The notes below the pieces were generated by a model, which ran no database searches, was not told the origin of the DNA, and saw only the letters and a program-made list of their open reading frames with translations. From Sedimentisphaerales bacterium (GTDB lineage Bacteria; Planctomycetota; Phycisphaerae; Sedimentisphaerales; Anaerobacaceae), in NCBI GenBank assembly GCA_016931715.1, contig JAFGEF010000173.1, positions 1 through 49,906 on the forward strand: 49,906 bases of DNA, read 5' to 3'. The position numbers were made by a program, and so were the translations under genes. Shown here in pieces: positions 43,254-49,906 of the stretch. The first letter of the stretch is position 1; every line of letters starts with the position of its first letter.

Positions 43254-44840
43254 ATGGCTAAAAAAGCATATATATTATTCATCTCTGTAATACTCCCGTT
43301 ATTAGTAACGTCAGAGGGATTGACTTCTGAAACCGGAACTCTTGAAGTGGCTGTTTTTAAAGAAATTGATAACCAGCCGCTCAAGGATGCACAAGTTTCC
43401 TTTCTTAACACCAATACAGTTGAAACAGTTGTAGTTGAAACCGATGAAAAAGGCATAGCAAGGATAGATTGTATTCCGGGGGACTATTTGATGACAAATG
43501 TTTCTAAAAATGGGTACACCCCTCATGACAATGATATTCAAATGATTGCCGAGAAAGGCAAAGTAAATCATATTGATATTTATCTCGATATAGCTCCAAA
43601 TATTACCGGCTTTGTACATGATAAAACCGGCAAAGGAATAGAGGGAGCATCTGTTCGATTAGTGCCCGAAGGTCCACCTGAGATGGTCACCGATGCGCTT
43701 GGTAAGTTTGAATTAAGGTTGGCTCCAAGACCGATTCAACTGTTTTTTGTAGCACGTCATGTTAAACAAAATCTTGCTGGTTCAATACAGTTTCGTTCAG
43801 GAATCGGAGGCAATGAGGAATATTATTCGAAGGATATGAACGTTGAAGTAGAAGTCAGCCCTGGAGTGACTTTAACGGGAAAAATAGTAGATCCTAATCA
43901 AAAAATAATCCCAGGCATCTGGGTAGAAGCGGAAATTCAAACAGGAAGGGGTGATACTCCAATAGCAAAAGTCCAGGTTGATGAGAATGGAAAATACAGT
44001 ATCAACGCACTTCCAATCGGCCATCGCTATTTTATTCGAGCCACCCTGGATGGCTACGGTGTAGCGTTTAAAAGTTTGGGGGAAATATCTATACATCAGG
44101 ATTCAATAAATGTAGATACGCTGGTTCTCTATGAAGCTAATCAGTCCATAGCTGGTACGGTTGTAGATGCTAATGGCAATGGTATTGAGAATGTGCAAGT
44201 TATCTGCCATAGTGAGATACAGCCTGAACGCGAGACAAAAACTGATTCAGAAGGTAATTTCATTATCCGGAATGTTTGCAAGGGACCTCTGCGTATCGCA
44301 GTATTGAAAGGATATATAGTTATAAATATAACTGCCGAGAGCGGCGTAAAAGATTTGAAAATCATTCTAAAATCGGAACCAAAGATTTATACAGCAAGTG
44401 CTCCTATAGTTAAAGAAGCACCTCCACTCAGACTGGTTGGTAAGTCACTGCCGCAATTAGATGAAATCGATATTCCCCTGAAGGATAGCCAGCTTAAACA
44501 AAAGAATATCCTGTTTTGCTTTTTCGATATAGAGCAGCGGCCGTCGAGAAATTGTATTCTTGAACTTGGTAAAAAGGTACAAGAACTTAAGTCTAAAGAT
44601 ATTGAAATTATTACCATTCACACTTCAAAAATAGAACAGGAATATCTCGACAAGTGGTTCGAAGAATATAACATTCCATTCCCTGTAAAAATAATTAAGA
44701 AGGATGAAGAGCAAACTCATAAAAATTGGGGAATTCAGGCTTTACCCTGGCTGATTCTTACAAATACTGAACATATTGTTATCGATGAAGGATTCTCGAT
44801 AGATCAGTTGGATGAAAAAATAAAAACGCTCAATAAATAG
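43254..44840 (+). CDS. Secreted carboxypeptidase-regulatory-like repeats with a CxxC-less thioredoxin-like domain (copy 2)
   Basis: This 528-residue protein has a signal peptide (about 1-24), four or so beta-sandwich repeats (for example NITGFVHDKTGKGIEGASV near 122, TLTGKIVDPNQK near 207, SIAGTVVDANGNGIENVQV near 299), then the thioredoxin-like domain from about 400: LFCFFDIEQRPSRNCILEL (Cys near 421) and ALPWLIL. CxxC is replaced by QRPS, and a cysteine follows three residues later (RNC). The end, LDEKIKTLNK, shows the complete tail that copy 1 lacks. TTGGAG precedes the ATG. Copy 3 starts 10 bp later. Confidence 0.8.
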   Translation: MAKKAYILFISVILPLLVTSEGLTSETGTLEVAVFKEIDNQPLKDAQVSFLNTNTVETVVVETDEKGIARIDCIPGDYLMTNVSKNGYTPHDNDIQMIAEKGKVNHIDIYLDIAPNITGFVHDKTGKGIEGASVRLVPEGPPEMVTDALGKFELRLAPRPIQLFFVARHVKQNLAGSIQFRSGIGGNEEYYSKDMNVEVEVSPGVTLTGKIVDPNQKIIPGIWVEAEIQTGRGDTPIAKVQVDENGKYSINALPIGHRYFIRATLDGYGVAFKSLGEISIHQDSINVDTLVLYEANQSIAGTVVDANGNGIENVQVICHSEIQPERETKTDSEGNFIIRNVCKGPLRIAVLKGYIVINITAESGVKDLKIILKSEPKIYTASAPIVKEAPPLRLVGKSLPQLDEIDIPLKDSQLKQKNILFCFFDIEQRPSRNCILELGKKVQELKSKDIEIITIHTSKIEQEYLDKWFEEYNIPFPVKIIKKDEEQTHKNWGIQALPWLILTNTEHIVIDEGFSIDQLDEKIKTLNK

Positions 44841-44850
44841 GAGATAAGAC

Positions 44851-47310
44851 ATGAAGTGCATAAGAAAAATCACATTCGTATCTATTTTATTTTTAGTATT
44901 TTTTGTCAATTGTTGTTTTGCCGCGAATTCTGAAATAGTCACCTGTACAGGCAAGGTAGTAAATATTGAAGGTAAGCCTGTCGAATCGGCAAAAATCGGT
45001 TTTTATAAAATATTGGTCTCGCCGGGAGAAGTTTTATATCAGGTCTCTCTTGATAAAGAAGGTCAAACAGATAAAGAGGGTAAATTTGCATATGAAACCG
45101 AAAAAGGTTCTTCCAATACACAGGTCGTTATTATTTATGTCCAGAAAGAAGGTTTCGGTCTTGGCTGGGCTAACTGGGAAATGAGAAACAGTGAGAATTT
45201 CGAGATTAAACTGTATCCAGCCGCAGCGGTTAGCGGCGTAGTTGTTGACGAATCGGATAAACCTGTTGCAGATGCAAATGTTTCTCTCGCTTTCCTGATG
45301 ATTAAAACCGGTGACCAGCCGCAGTTTTTGTTAGCAGAGATGATGCCAGATAAATTGACCACGAAAACAGACGGGCAGGGTAAATTCGCCTTTGATAATA
45401 TTCCCGAAAATGCCAGATTTGATTTTCGAGTAAAAAAGCCGGGTCGAGCTGCCACATGTACAATGGATATGCAGAAATTTCAAAGCAGCCAGACACTGAG
45501 TTTTGCAGCAGGTCAAACCGATATAAAAATAGTTCAGCCTCCTGAAGCGTCAATCAAAGGAATAGTAATTGAAAAAGACACAGGAAAACCTCTCAGCGGA
45601 GTACGAATAGTGTTGGGGCAGGATTCGGAAATTTCGTTTATGTACGGTTTTAAGCCGGTTATCTCAGGACAAGACGGTACTTTCAGTATTAATGGACTTC
45701 CCGCAATGAAATTTAATTTAACACCTGTAGCTTTAGGCGATAAAGCATCCGAATGGGTATCTAAACCTGTCGAAGTAACAACAGAAGTCGGGAAAACGAC
45801 AAGCGGCGTAAAAATCGAGCTGGGAAAAGGAGAGCTTCTGGAAGTGCTTGTCAAAGATGCAAAAGACAAGAAGCCGATTGAGCAGGCAACTGTGTTAATT
45901 CAGCCACAGGAAGGCGGCAAGACGGAAAATGCAAGAACCAACAAAGACGGTATCGCTCAGTTTCACCTGGCGCCTGGGACATATCGAATAGTTCAGATTT
46001 ATAAACAGGATTATAAACAAATCCGGACGGAAGAATTAGTTGTAATTGAGGATGGTAAAACAAAACGCATGGATTTTTCACTTGAATCTCCCGGGAAAAT
46101 CACAGGGATAGTGCGTGATGAAAATGATAAACCGGTTGCGGGAGCAACTGTTCATATGAATCCGCCTGCCGCAAGTCAGACAAAAACAGACAGCAGCGGC
46201 AAATTTGTAATGTCGGATCAAAACAGCGGATTTTCCGATGAAGGTGTTCCATATCTAATTGTAAGGGACAAAGAAAATAATCTCGCCGTTTCGTATGAGC
46301 TTTACGATAAAAAAGAAAATCTTGAAATTAAATTGTCAAAAGGTATCACTCTTTCAGGTAAAGTTGTAGATCCCAACAACAATGGAATTCCAAATCCCAA
46401 AATACAATTGATTATCTGGACTTCCGATACAGGCTTCGGTAATAATGAGCCGGTGGCAGTTGATGAGCAGGGAAATTTTCAAATAAAAGCGCTTCCGGGC
46501 GGTGTCAGGTATTCAGTTAGTGTCCAGGCAGATGGTTATGGACGTGATTCTTCCAGCATTCAGACAAGTATAGAGCTGGGAGAGATTTTTGAACTTGAGC
46601 CTATTATCCTGAAACTTGCGAATATGTCTGTTTCCGGTATCGTTGTTGATATTGACGGCAAGCCTGCAGGAGATGCAGAAGTTTACAGTTCCGGTTCCGG
46701 CCAGCCAAATCAACGAGCTAAAACAGATAACGAAGGCAGGTTTACACTTGAGAAAGTTTGTGCAGGAAATATCAGGATTCAGGCAAATAAAACGCAGGGA
46801 ACACATTTATATGGTTATATACAAACATTGAGTGGAGCGAAAGATGTACAAATTGTAATCTCGGAATCCGGTTCCAGCCGCACAGTGCAGCCGCAGCCTG
46901 TTTCGCTGAAAGGCAAGCCTTTACCTGATATGAACAATTTGCTTGATGAATTCAAACCTGAAGCGATTCAGGGCAAAAGTGTATTGGTCTGCTTCTGGGA
47001 CTACGAGCAGAGACCTTCGCGGAACTGCATAATGCAATTGAATCAAAAGTTACAGGAGCTTGAATCCAAAGATGTCACTGCCATTACGATTCAGGCGGCA
47101 AAAATTGATTCTGAAACTCTCGACCAATGGATAAAAGAAAACAATATTTCTCTTTCTGTCGGAAAGGTTGCCAACGATGAAGAAAGAACACGTCTCAACT
47201 GGGGCGTAAATGCCCTGCCCTGGTTGATTCTCACAGACAAAGAGCACAAAGTCATAGCCGAAGGTTTTTCAATAAATGAGCTTGATGAGAAAATAAAACT
47301 GATTAAATGA
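44851..47310 (+). CDS. Secreted carboxypeptidase-regulatory-like repeats with a CxxC-less thioredoxin-like domain (copy 3)
   Basis: This 819-residue protein has a signal peptide ending near residue 24 (FVNCCFAA). About seven beta-sandwich repeats follow, starting near TGKVVNIEGKPVESAK, SGVVVDESDKPVADAN, KGIVIEKDTGKPLSGV, LVKDAKDKKPIEQA, TGIVRDENDKPVAGA, SGKVVDPNNNGIPNP and SGIVVDIDGKPAGDA. The C-terminal domain (about 685-819) holds VLVCFWDYEQRPSRNCIMQL and ALPWLIL, and ends ELDEKIKLIK. As in the others, QRPS occupies the redox motif. AGGAG precedes the ATG. It is in an operon with copy 2, and copy 4 follows after 80 bp with its own strong ribosome site. Confidence 0.82.
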   Translation: MKCIRKITFVSILFLVFFVNCCFAANSEIVTCTGKVVNIEGKPVESAKIGFYKILVSPGEVLYQVSLDKEGQTDKEGKFAYETEKGSSNTQVVIIYVQKEGFGLGWANWEMRNSENFEIKLYPAAAVSGVVVDESDKPVADANVSLAFLMIKTGDQPQFLLAEMMPDKLTTKTDGQGKFAFDNIPENARFDFRVKKPGRAATCTMDMQKFQSSQTLSFAAGQTDIKIVQPPEASIKGIVIEKDTGKPLSGVRIVLGQDSEISFMYGFKPVISGQDGTFSINGLPAMKFNLTPVALGDKASEWVSKPVEVTTEVGKTTSGVKIELGKGELLEVLVKDAKDKKPIEQATVLIQPQEGGKTENARTNKDGIAQFHLAPGTYRIVQIYKQDYKQIRTEELVVIEDGKTKRMDFSLESPGKITGIVRDENDKPVAGATVHMNPPAASQTKTDSSGKFVMSDQNSGFSDEGVPYLIVRDKENNLAVSYELYDKKENLEIKLSKGITLSGKVVDPNNNGIPNPKIQLIIWTSDTGFGNNEPVAVDEQGNFQIKALPGGVRYSVSVQADGYGRDSSSIQTSIELGEIFELEPIILKLANMSVSGIVVDIDGKPAGDAEVYSSGSGQPNQRAKTDNEGRFTLEKVCAGNIRIQANKTQGTHLYGYIQTLSGAKDVQIVISESGSSRTVQPQPVSLKGKPLPDMNNLLDEFKPEAIQGKSVLVCFWDYEQRPSRNCIMQLNQKLQELESKDVTAITIQAAKIDSETLDQWIKENNISLSVGKVANDEERTRLNWGVNALPWLILTDKEHKVIAEGFSINELDEKIKLIK

Positions 47311-47390
47311 AAGAAAATTGCGTTTTTAGAATTTAAGCTGGAAATGTTAGTTTAAGACTAAAACCCGGTATCATAAACAAGGAGTTTATC

Positions 47391-48827
47391 ATGATACGCT
47401 CAAAAATATTAAAAGCTGTCTTATGGATATTTGTGTTTCTGGCAATTGTAGTTGCATACCTTGTTGTCACATCTTTGCGAACCACCGGGCGTCAACGTAA
47501 TCAAACATCGAAGATCATAGATGAAGTCCTTACACTTCAGAAACTTAGACACAAAGATGTTGAAAATGCGCGCGCAAAACTGCCTCAAGATTCTATATTA
47601 GCACGCGATTGGATCCTTGAGAAAGCAATGACGATGTGGCAAAACAATGAGATTGAGACGTTGGCCGAATTTGCAAAACAATTTGTACGAGAGCAAGGGA
47701 ACATATCAGCCAATGACATGGAGAAACTCACAAAATTTGTAATGGAATCACCCGAACTAAACGAATTGTTGGAAGCAATCAAATGCGGCCTGTGCGAAAT
47801 CATGCTCGATCCGACAAATGGTCAATGGCAGATATCAAGTTCCCAGATCAGGGCATTGAAGTCCATGGCCTACATGCTTGCATGCCGCGCGATATTGCTG
47901 GCTGATAAGGGCGATAAACAAGGGGCGATGGAGACAATATTGAACAGCTATACCCTGACAGATATTCTCCTTGATATACCTAACATGCATATACAGTCTT
48001 ACCAACCCGAAATGTTATTATATATTGGGTACGCAATTCGTCGTGGATTAAATCCTAATGAGATTTCCAGCGATTCAAAGACAGCCATATCGAAATATCT
48101 TGATAGACTGTCTTCCAAAGAACCGATTATTAATGCTCTCAGGCTGCATGAAGCGTTGGTCTTTCAGGAGGTCTCGGCTAAACATTCAACTTTCGTTACA
48201 TCATGGTTTCTCGCCGGTTATGACCAGGGAATAGAGCGTTTGATGCAATTGCTCGATAAGCCGCAACATGATGTGTTTAAGGAAGCGAATAAGATTGTTG
48301 ACAGTTCTCCCTTTTATGCTGAACAGACAAGCTGGAGGCTTCAGAACGTTGCCTCTAATGCTATACAAGCGAGGGTCAATAGACAGAACCATGCTAAATC
48401 GGTAAGCGATTTTCTGGGACTCCAGTCTCTTTCACTGTTCGGCAAAAATCTTCCTGATCTCAAGGACCTTGGAGTCACACCTGTGCCTGATATAAATGAC
48501 AAAATAGTTCTAATTTGCTTTTTCGATATAGAGCAGAGACCTTCAAGAAATTGCATCTTAGAACTAAGTAAAAAGGCAAAAGAACTTAAATCAAAAGATA
48601 TAGAAATTATTGTAATTCAAGCAGCAAAGGTTGAACAAGACGAACTGGATAATTGGATTAAAGAAAATAATATTTCATTCCCAGTAGGAATCATTACAGA
48701 GAACGAAGAGCAAATAAAATTCAACTGGGGAGTAAAAGCTTTGCCGTGGCTGATTCTGACTGATAAAGAGCATATTGTTATGGCAGAAGGATTTTCGGTT
48801 TCGGAAATTGGAGAGAACATAAAATGA
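47391..48827 (+). CDS. Membrane-anchored helical protein with a CxxC-less thioredoxin-like domain (copy 4)
   Basis: The 478-residue protein has an N-terminal membrane anchor (about 8-27), then an all-helical region (about 35-330) with long amphipathic helices and no beta-sandwich repeats, unlike the other copies. The last 130 residues (from about 345) are the same domain: LICFFDIEQRPSRNCILEL (Cys near 375), ALPWLIL and the SEIGENIK end. The helical part recalls a TPR- or tetrapyrrole-like scaffold but I do not recognise it. AAGGAG precedes the ATG. Its stop overlaps the ATG of the next gene (ATGA), so the genes are coupled. Confidence 0.75.
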   Translation: MIRSKILKAVLWIFVFLAIVVAYLVVTSLRTTGRQRNQTSKIIDEVLTLQKLRHKDVENARAKLPQDSILARDWILEKAMTMWQNNEIETLAEFAKQFVREQGNISANDMEKLTKFVMESPELNELLEAIKCGLCEIMLDPTNGQWQISSSQIRALKSMAYMLACRAILLADKGDKQGAMETILNSYTLTDILLDIPNMHIQSYQPEMLLYIGYAIRRGLNPNEISSDSKTAISKYLDRLSSKEPIINALRLHEALVFQEVSAKHSTFVTSWFLAGYDQGIERLMQLLDKPQHDVFKEANKIVDSSPFYAEQTSWRLQNVASNAIQARVNRQNHAKSVSDFLGLQSLSLFGKNLPDLKDLGVTPVPDINDKIVLICFFDIEQRPSRNCILELSKKAKELKSKDIEIIVIQAAKVEQDELDNWIKENNISFPVGIITENEEQIKFNWGVKALPWLILTDKEHIVMAEGFSVSEIGENIK

Positions 48828-49906
48828 ATAGAAACCGTGTTACATTAACTAATGTGTTTTGTATAGTCTTTCTGATAATCGTTTTACCGGGTACAGGAAT
48901 GATGCTACAAACTTCTGCCCGTCAGGCCGGTAATACAACTATTTCTGAGACTTGCATACTTTCAGGCAAAGTTATTAATTATAATACCAATGAGCCTGTC
49001 CCAAATTTTTATCTCGCTTATTCGAAGTCAAGCGGTGCTCTTATCGAGTATTTGAAAACAGACGAGAATGGAAACTTCCGAACTACCGCTCCTAAAAATA
49101 GCGAAAGGTCTTTCAGATACGATTTTTCACGAGATGGAACTTATCTTATAGATCAAGACAGACAAGATTCGTATGTGCCTTTTCGCGATACTATAAGGGA
49201 AGATATTACGGATTTGCTCTTTAAGGTAAAACTCTGGCCAGTTAAAACACTAACAGCAAAAGTGCTCGATGAATCTTCTCTGGTGGTTAATAATGCTTCA
49301 ATATTTTTCCACAGTGATATACCGGAAATTAAAACAGGTGAATCGGGTGTCTTTAAATTACATGTAGCGCCAACAGACAGGGACTTCGATTTTTTTATCA
49401 TTTCCGAAGACAGGAAACATGCCAAAATGGTCCATTTAAAGGCCGGCTCGACAACAGCAGCTATTAATCTGGAGCCTGCGGATAATTACAAAGGACGTGT
49501 GATTAACACTAAAAACCAGCCCGTTTGGCCTTTCAAGTTCAGGATAGGCTTAATGATAAATGGTGATGACCTTAATTTCTGCTGGTCCGAGGAAATCCAG
49601 ACCGATACAGACGGGACATTTACTATTGACGGCCTTTATCCCAAAACATGCTATGTCGCAAACTGGTTTCCTGACGAAGAATTTAATCCTTCTATTGGCG
49701 AATATGGCAAAATAACTATCGATCTTACAAAACAAAAATCCAATGAAAACATTGAAATTGTTGTTGTTCAATACCTCAATACTCTCACAGGTAAAGTCGT
49801 TGATATTAATAATATTCCTATAGAAGGAGCCAAAGTTATTTCTGGCACAAGAGATGGTATCCAGTCACAATCAGGATGGGGAAAGCCGGTTTATAGTGAT
49901 AAAAAT
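48824..49906 (+). CDS. Partial secreted carboxypeptidase-regulatory-like protein (copy 5, runs off the right edge)
   Basis: The frame opens at an ATG overlapping the previous stop and stays open for 361 codons to the window edge. A signal sequence (about 8-28) is followed by beta-sandwich repeats, e.g. LSGKVINYNTNEPVPN near 46, KGRVINTKNQPVWP near 222 and LTGKVVDINNIPIEGAKV near 323. Whether it too ends in a thioredoxin-like domain cannot be seen here, but its position and repeats make that likely. Confidence 0.75.
   Translation, partial: MNRNRVTLTNVFCIVFLIIVLPGTGMMLQTSARQAGNTTISETCILSGKVINYNTNEPVPNFYLAYSKSSGALIEYLKTDENGNFRTTAPKNSERSFRYDFSRDGTYLIDQDRQDSYVPFRDTIREDITDLLFKVKLWPVKTLTAKVLDESSLVVNNASIFFHSDIPEIKTGESGVFKLHVAPTDRDFDFFIISEDRKHAKMVHLKAGSTTAAINLEPADNYKGRVINTKNQPVWPFKFRIGLMINGDDLNFCWSEEIQTDTDGTFTIDGLYPKTCYVANWFPDEEFNPSIGEYGKITIDLTKQKSNENIEIVVVQYLNTLTGKVVDINNIPIEGAKVISGTRDGIQSQSGWGKPVYSDKN

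Noticed and set aside
1..49906. CRISPR arrays, tRNA or rRNA genes, insertion sequences, prophage
   Set aside because: I looked for regularly spaced repeats, cloverleaf structures, transposase motifs and phage genes and found none I could support.

Overview
The window looks like chromosome from an anaerobic, Gram-negative planctomycete, probably class Phycisphaerae (Sedimentisphaerales-like). That placement is inferred from an AT-rich sequence combining a PEP-CTERM surface protein of the 'PAPGA..LLG' type, a single-repeat dockerin-like tail, a type II pseudopilin, Kdo (LPS core sugar) genes, a long set of carboxypeptidase-regulatory-like secreted proteins, and a bifurcating [FeFe] hydrogenase. 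I saw no rRNA, tRNA, CRISPR array, insertion sequence or prophage.

Layout. (1) 1-4530: the end of a helical protein, a dimethylarginine dimethylaminohydrolase-like enzyme, thiC behind a TPP riboswitch with its own promoter and terminator, a PEP-CTERM protein and a HEAT-repeat protein. (2) 4538-8729, minus: kdsD, kdsC and a very large LptC/LptA-like protein, an LPS supply and export block. (3) 8760-10953, minus: a two-gene type II restriction-modification system between the LPS block and an RNase E/G operon (11082-13349, rng plus a DUF2344 protein). (4) 13674-27171, plus: one ten-gene run with gaps of 45 bp or less holding a REC-only regulator, a membrane sensor kinase, hydC-hydB-hydA, hydG, hydE, a second REC-only regulator, aspA and hydF. 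(5) 27211-31041: an HtrA protease, a membrane PIN/TRAM protein and a Tat-exported sugar isomerase-like protein. (6) 31530-34285, minus: a PAS histidine kinase overlapping two REC-only regulators. (7) 34577-40053: a cupin gene divergent from a metal-uptake operon (secreted dockerin-like protein, pseudopilin, ZnuABC-like transporter, then a His-rich NicO-like permease), with a 24-bp palindrome between them. (8) 40305 to the right edge: a tandem family of secreted proteins, four of which end in a thioredoxin-like domain whose CxxC is replaced by QRPS.

The strongest points for follow-up are the CxxC-less thioredoxin-fold paralogue array; the HydB subunit fused to a GltD-like flavoprotein; a HydG whose C-terminal CX2CX22C motif has lost its middle cysteine; the hydrogenase operon with built-in two-component genes and aspA; and the palindrome-controlled metal-uptake operon that includes a pseudopilin.

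All assignments come from reading translated motifs and gene order. No database search was run, so family names rest on recognisable motifs, and promoter, operator and RNA calls are pattern-based predictions.
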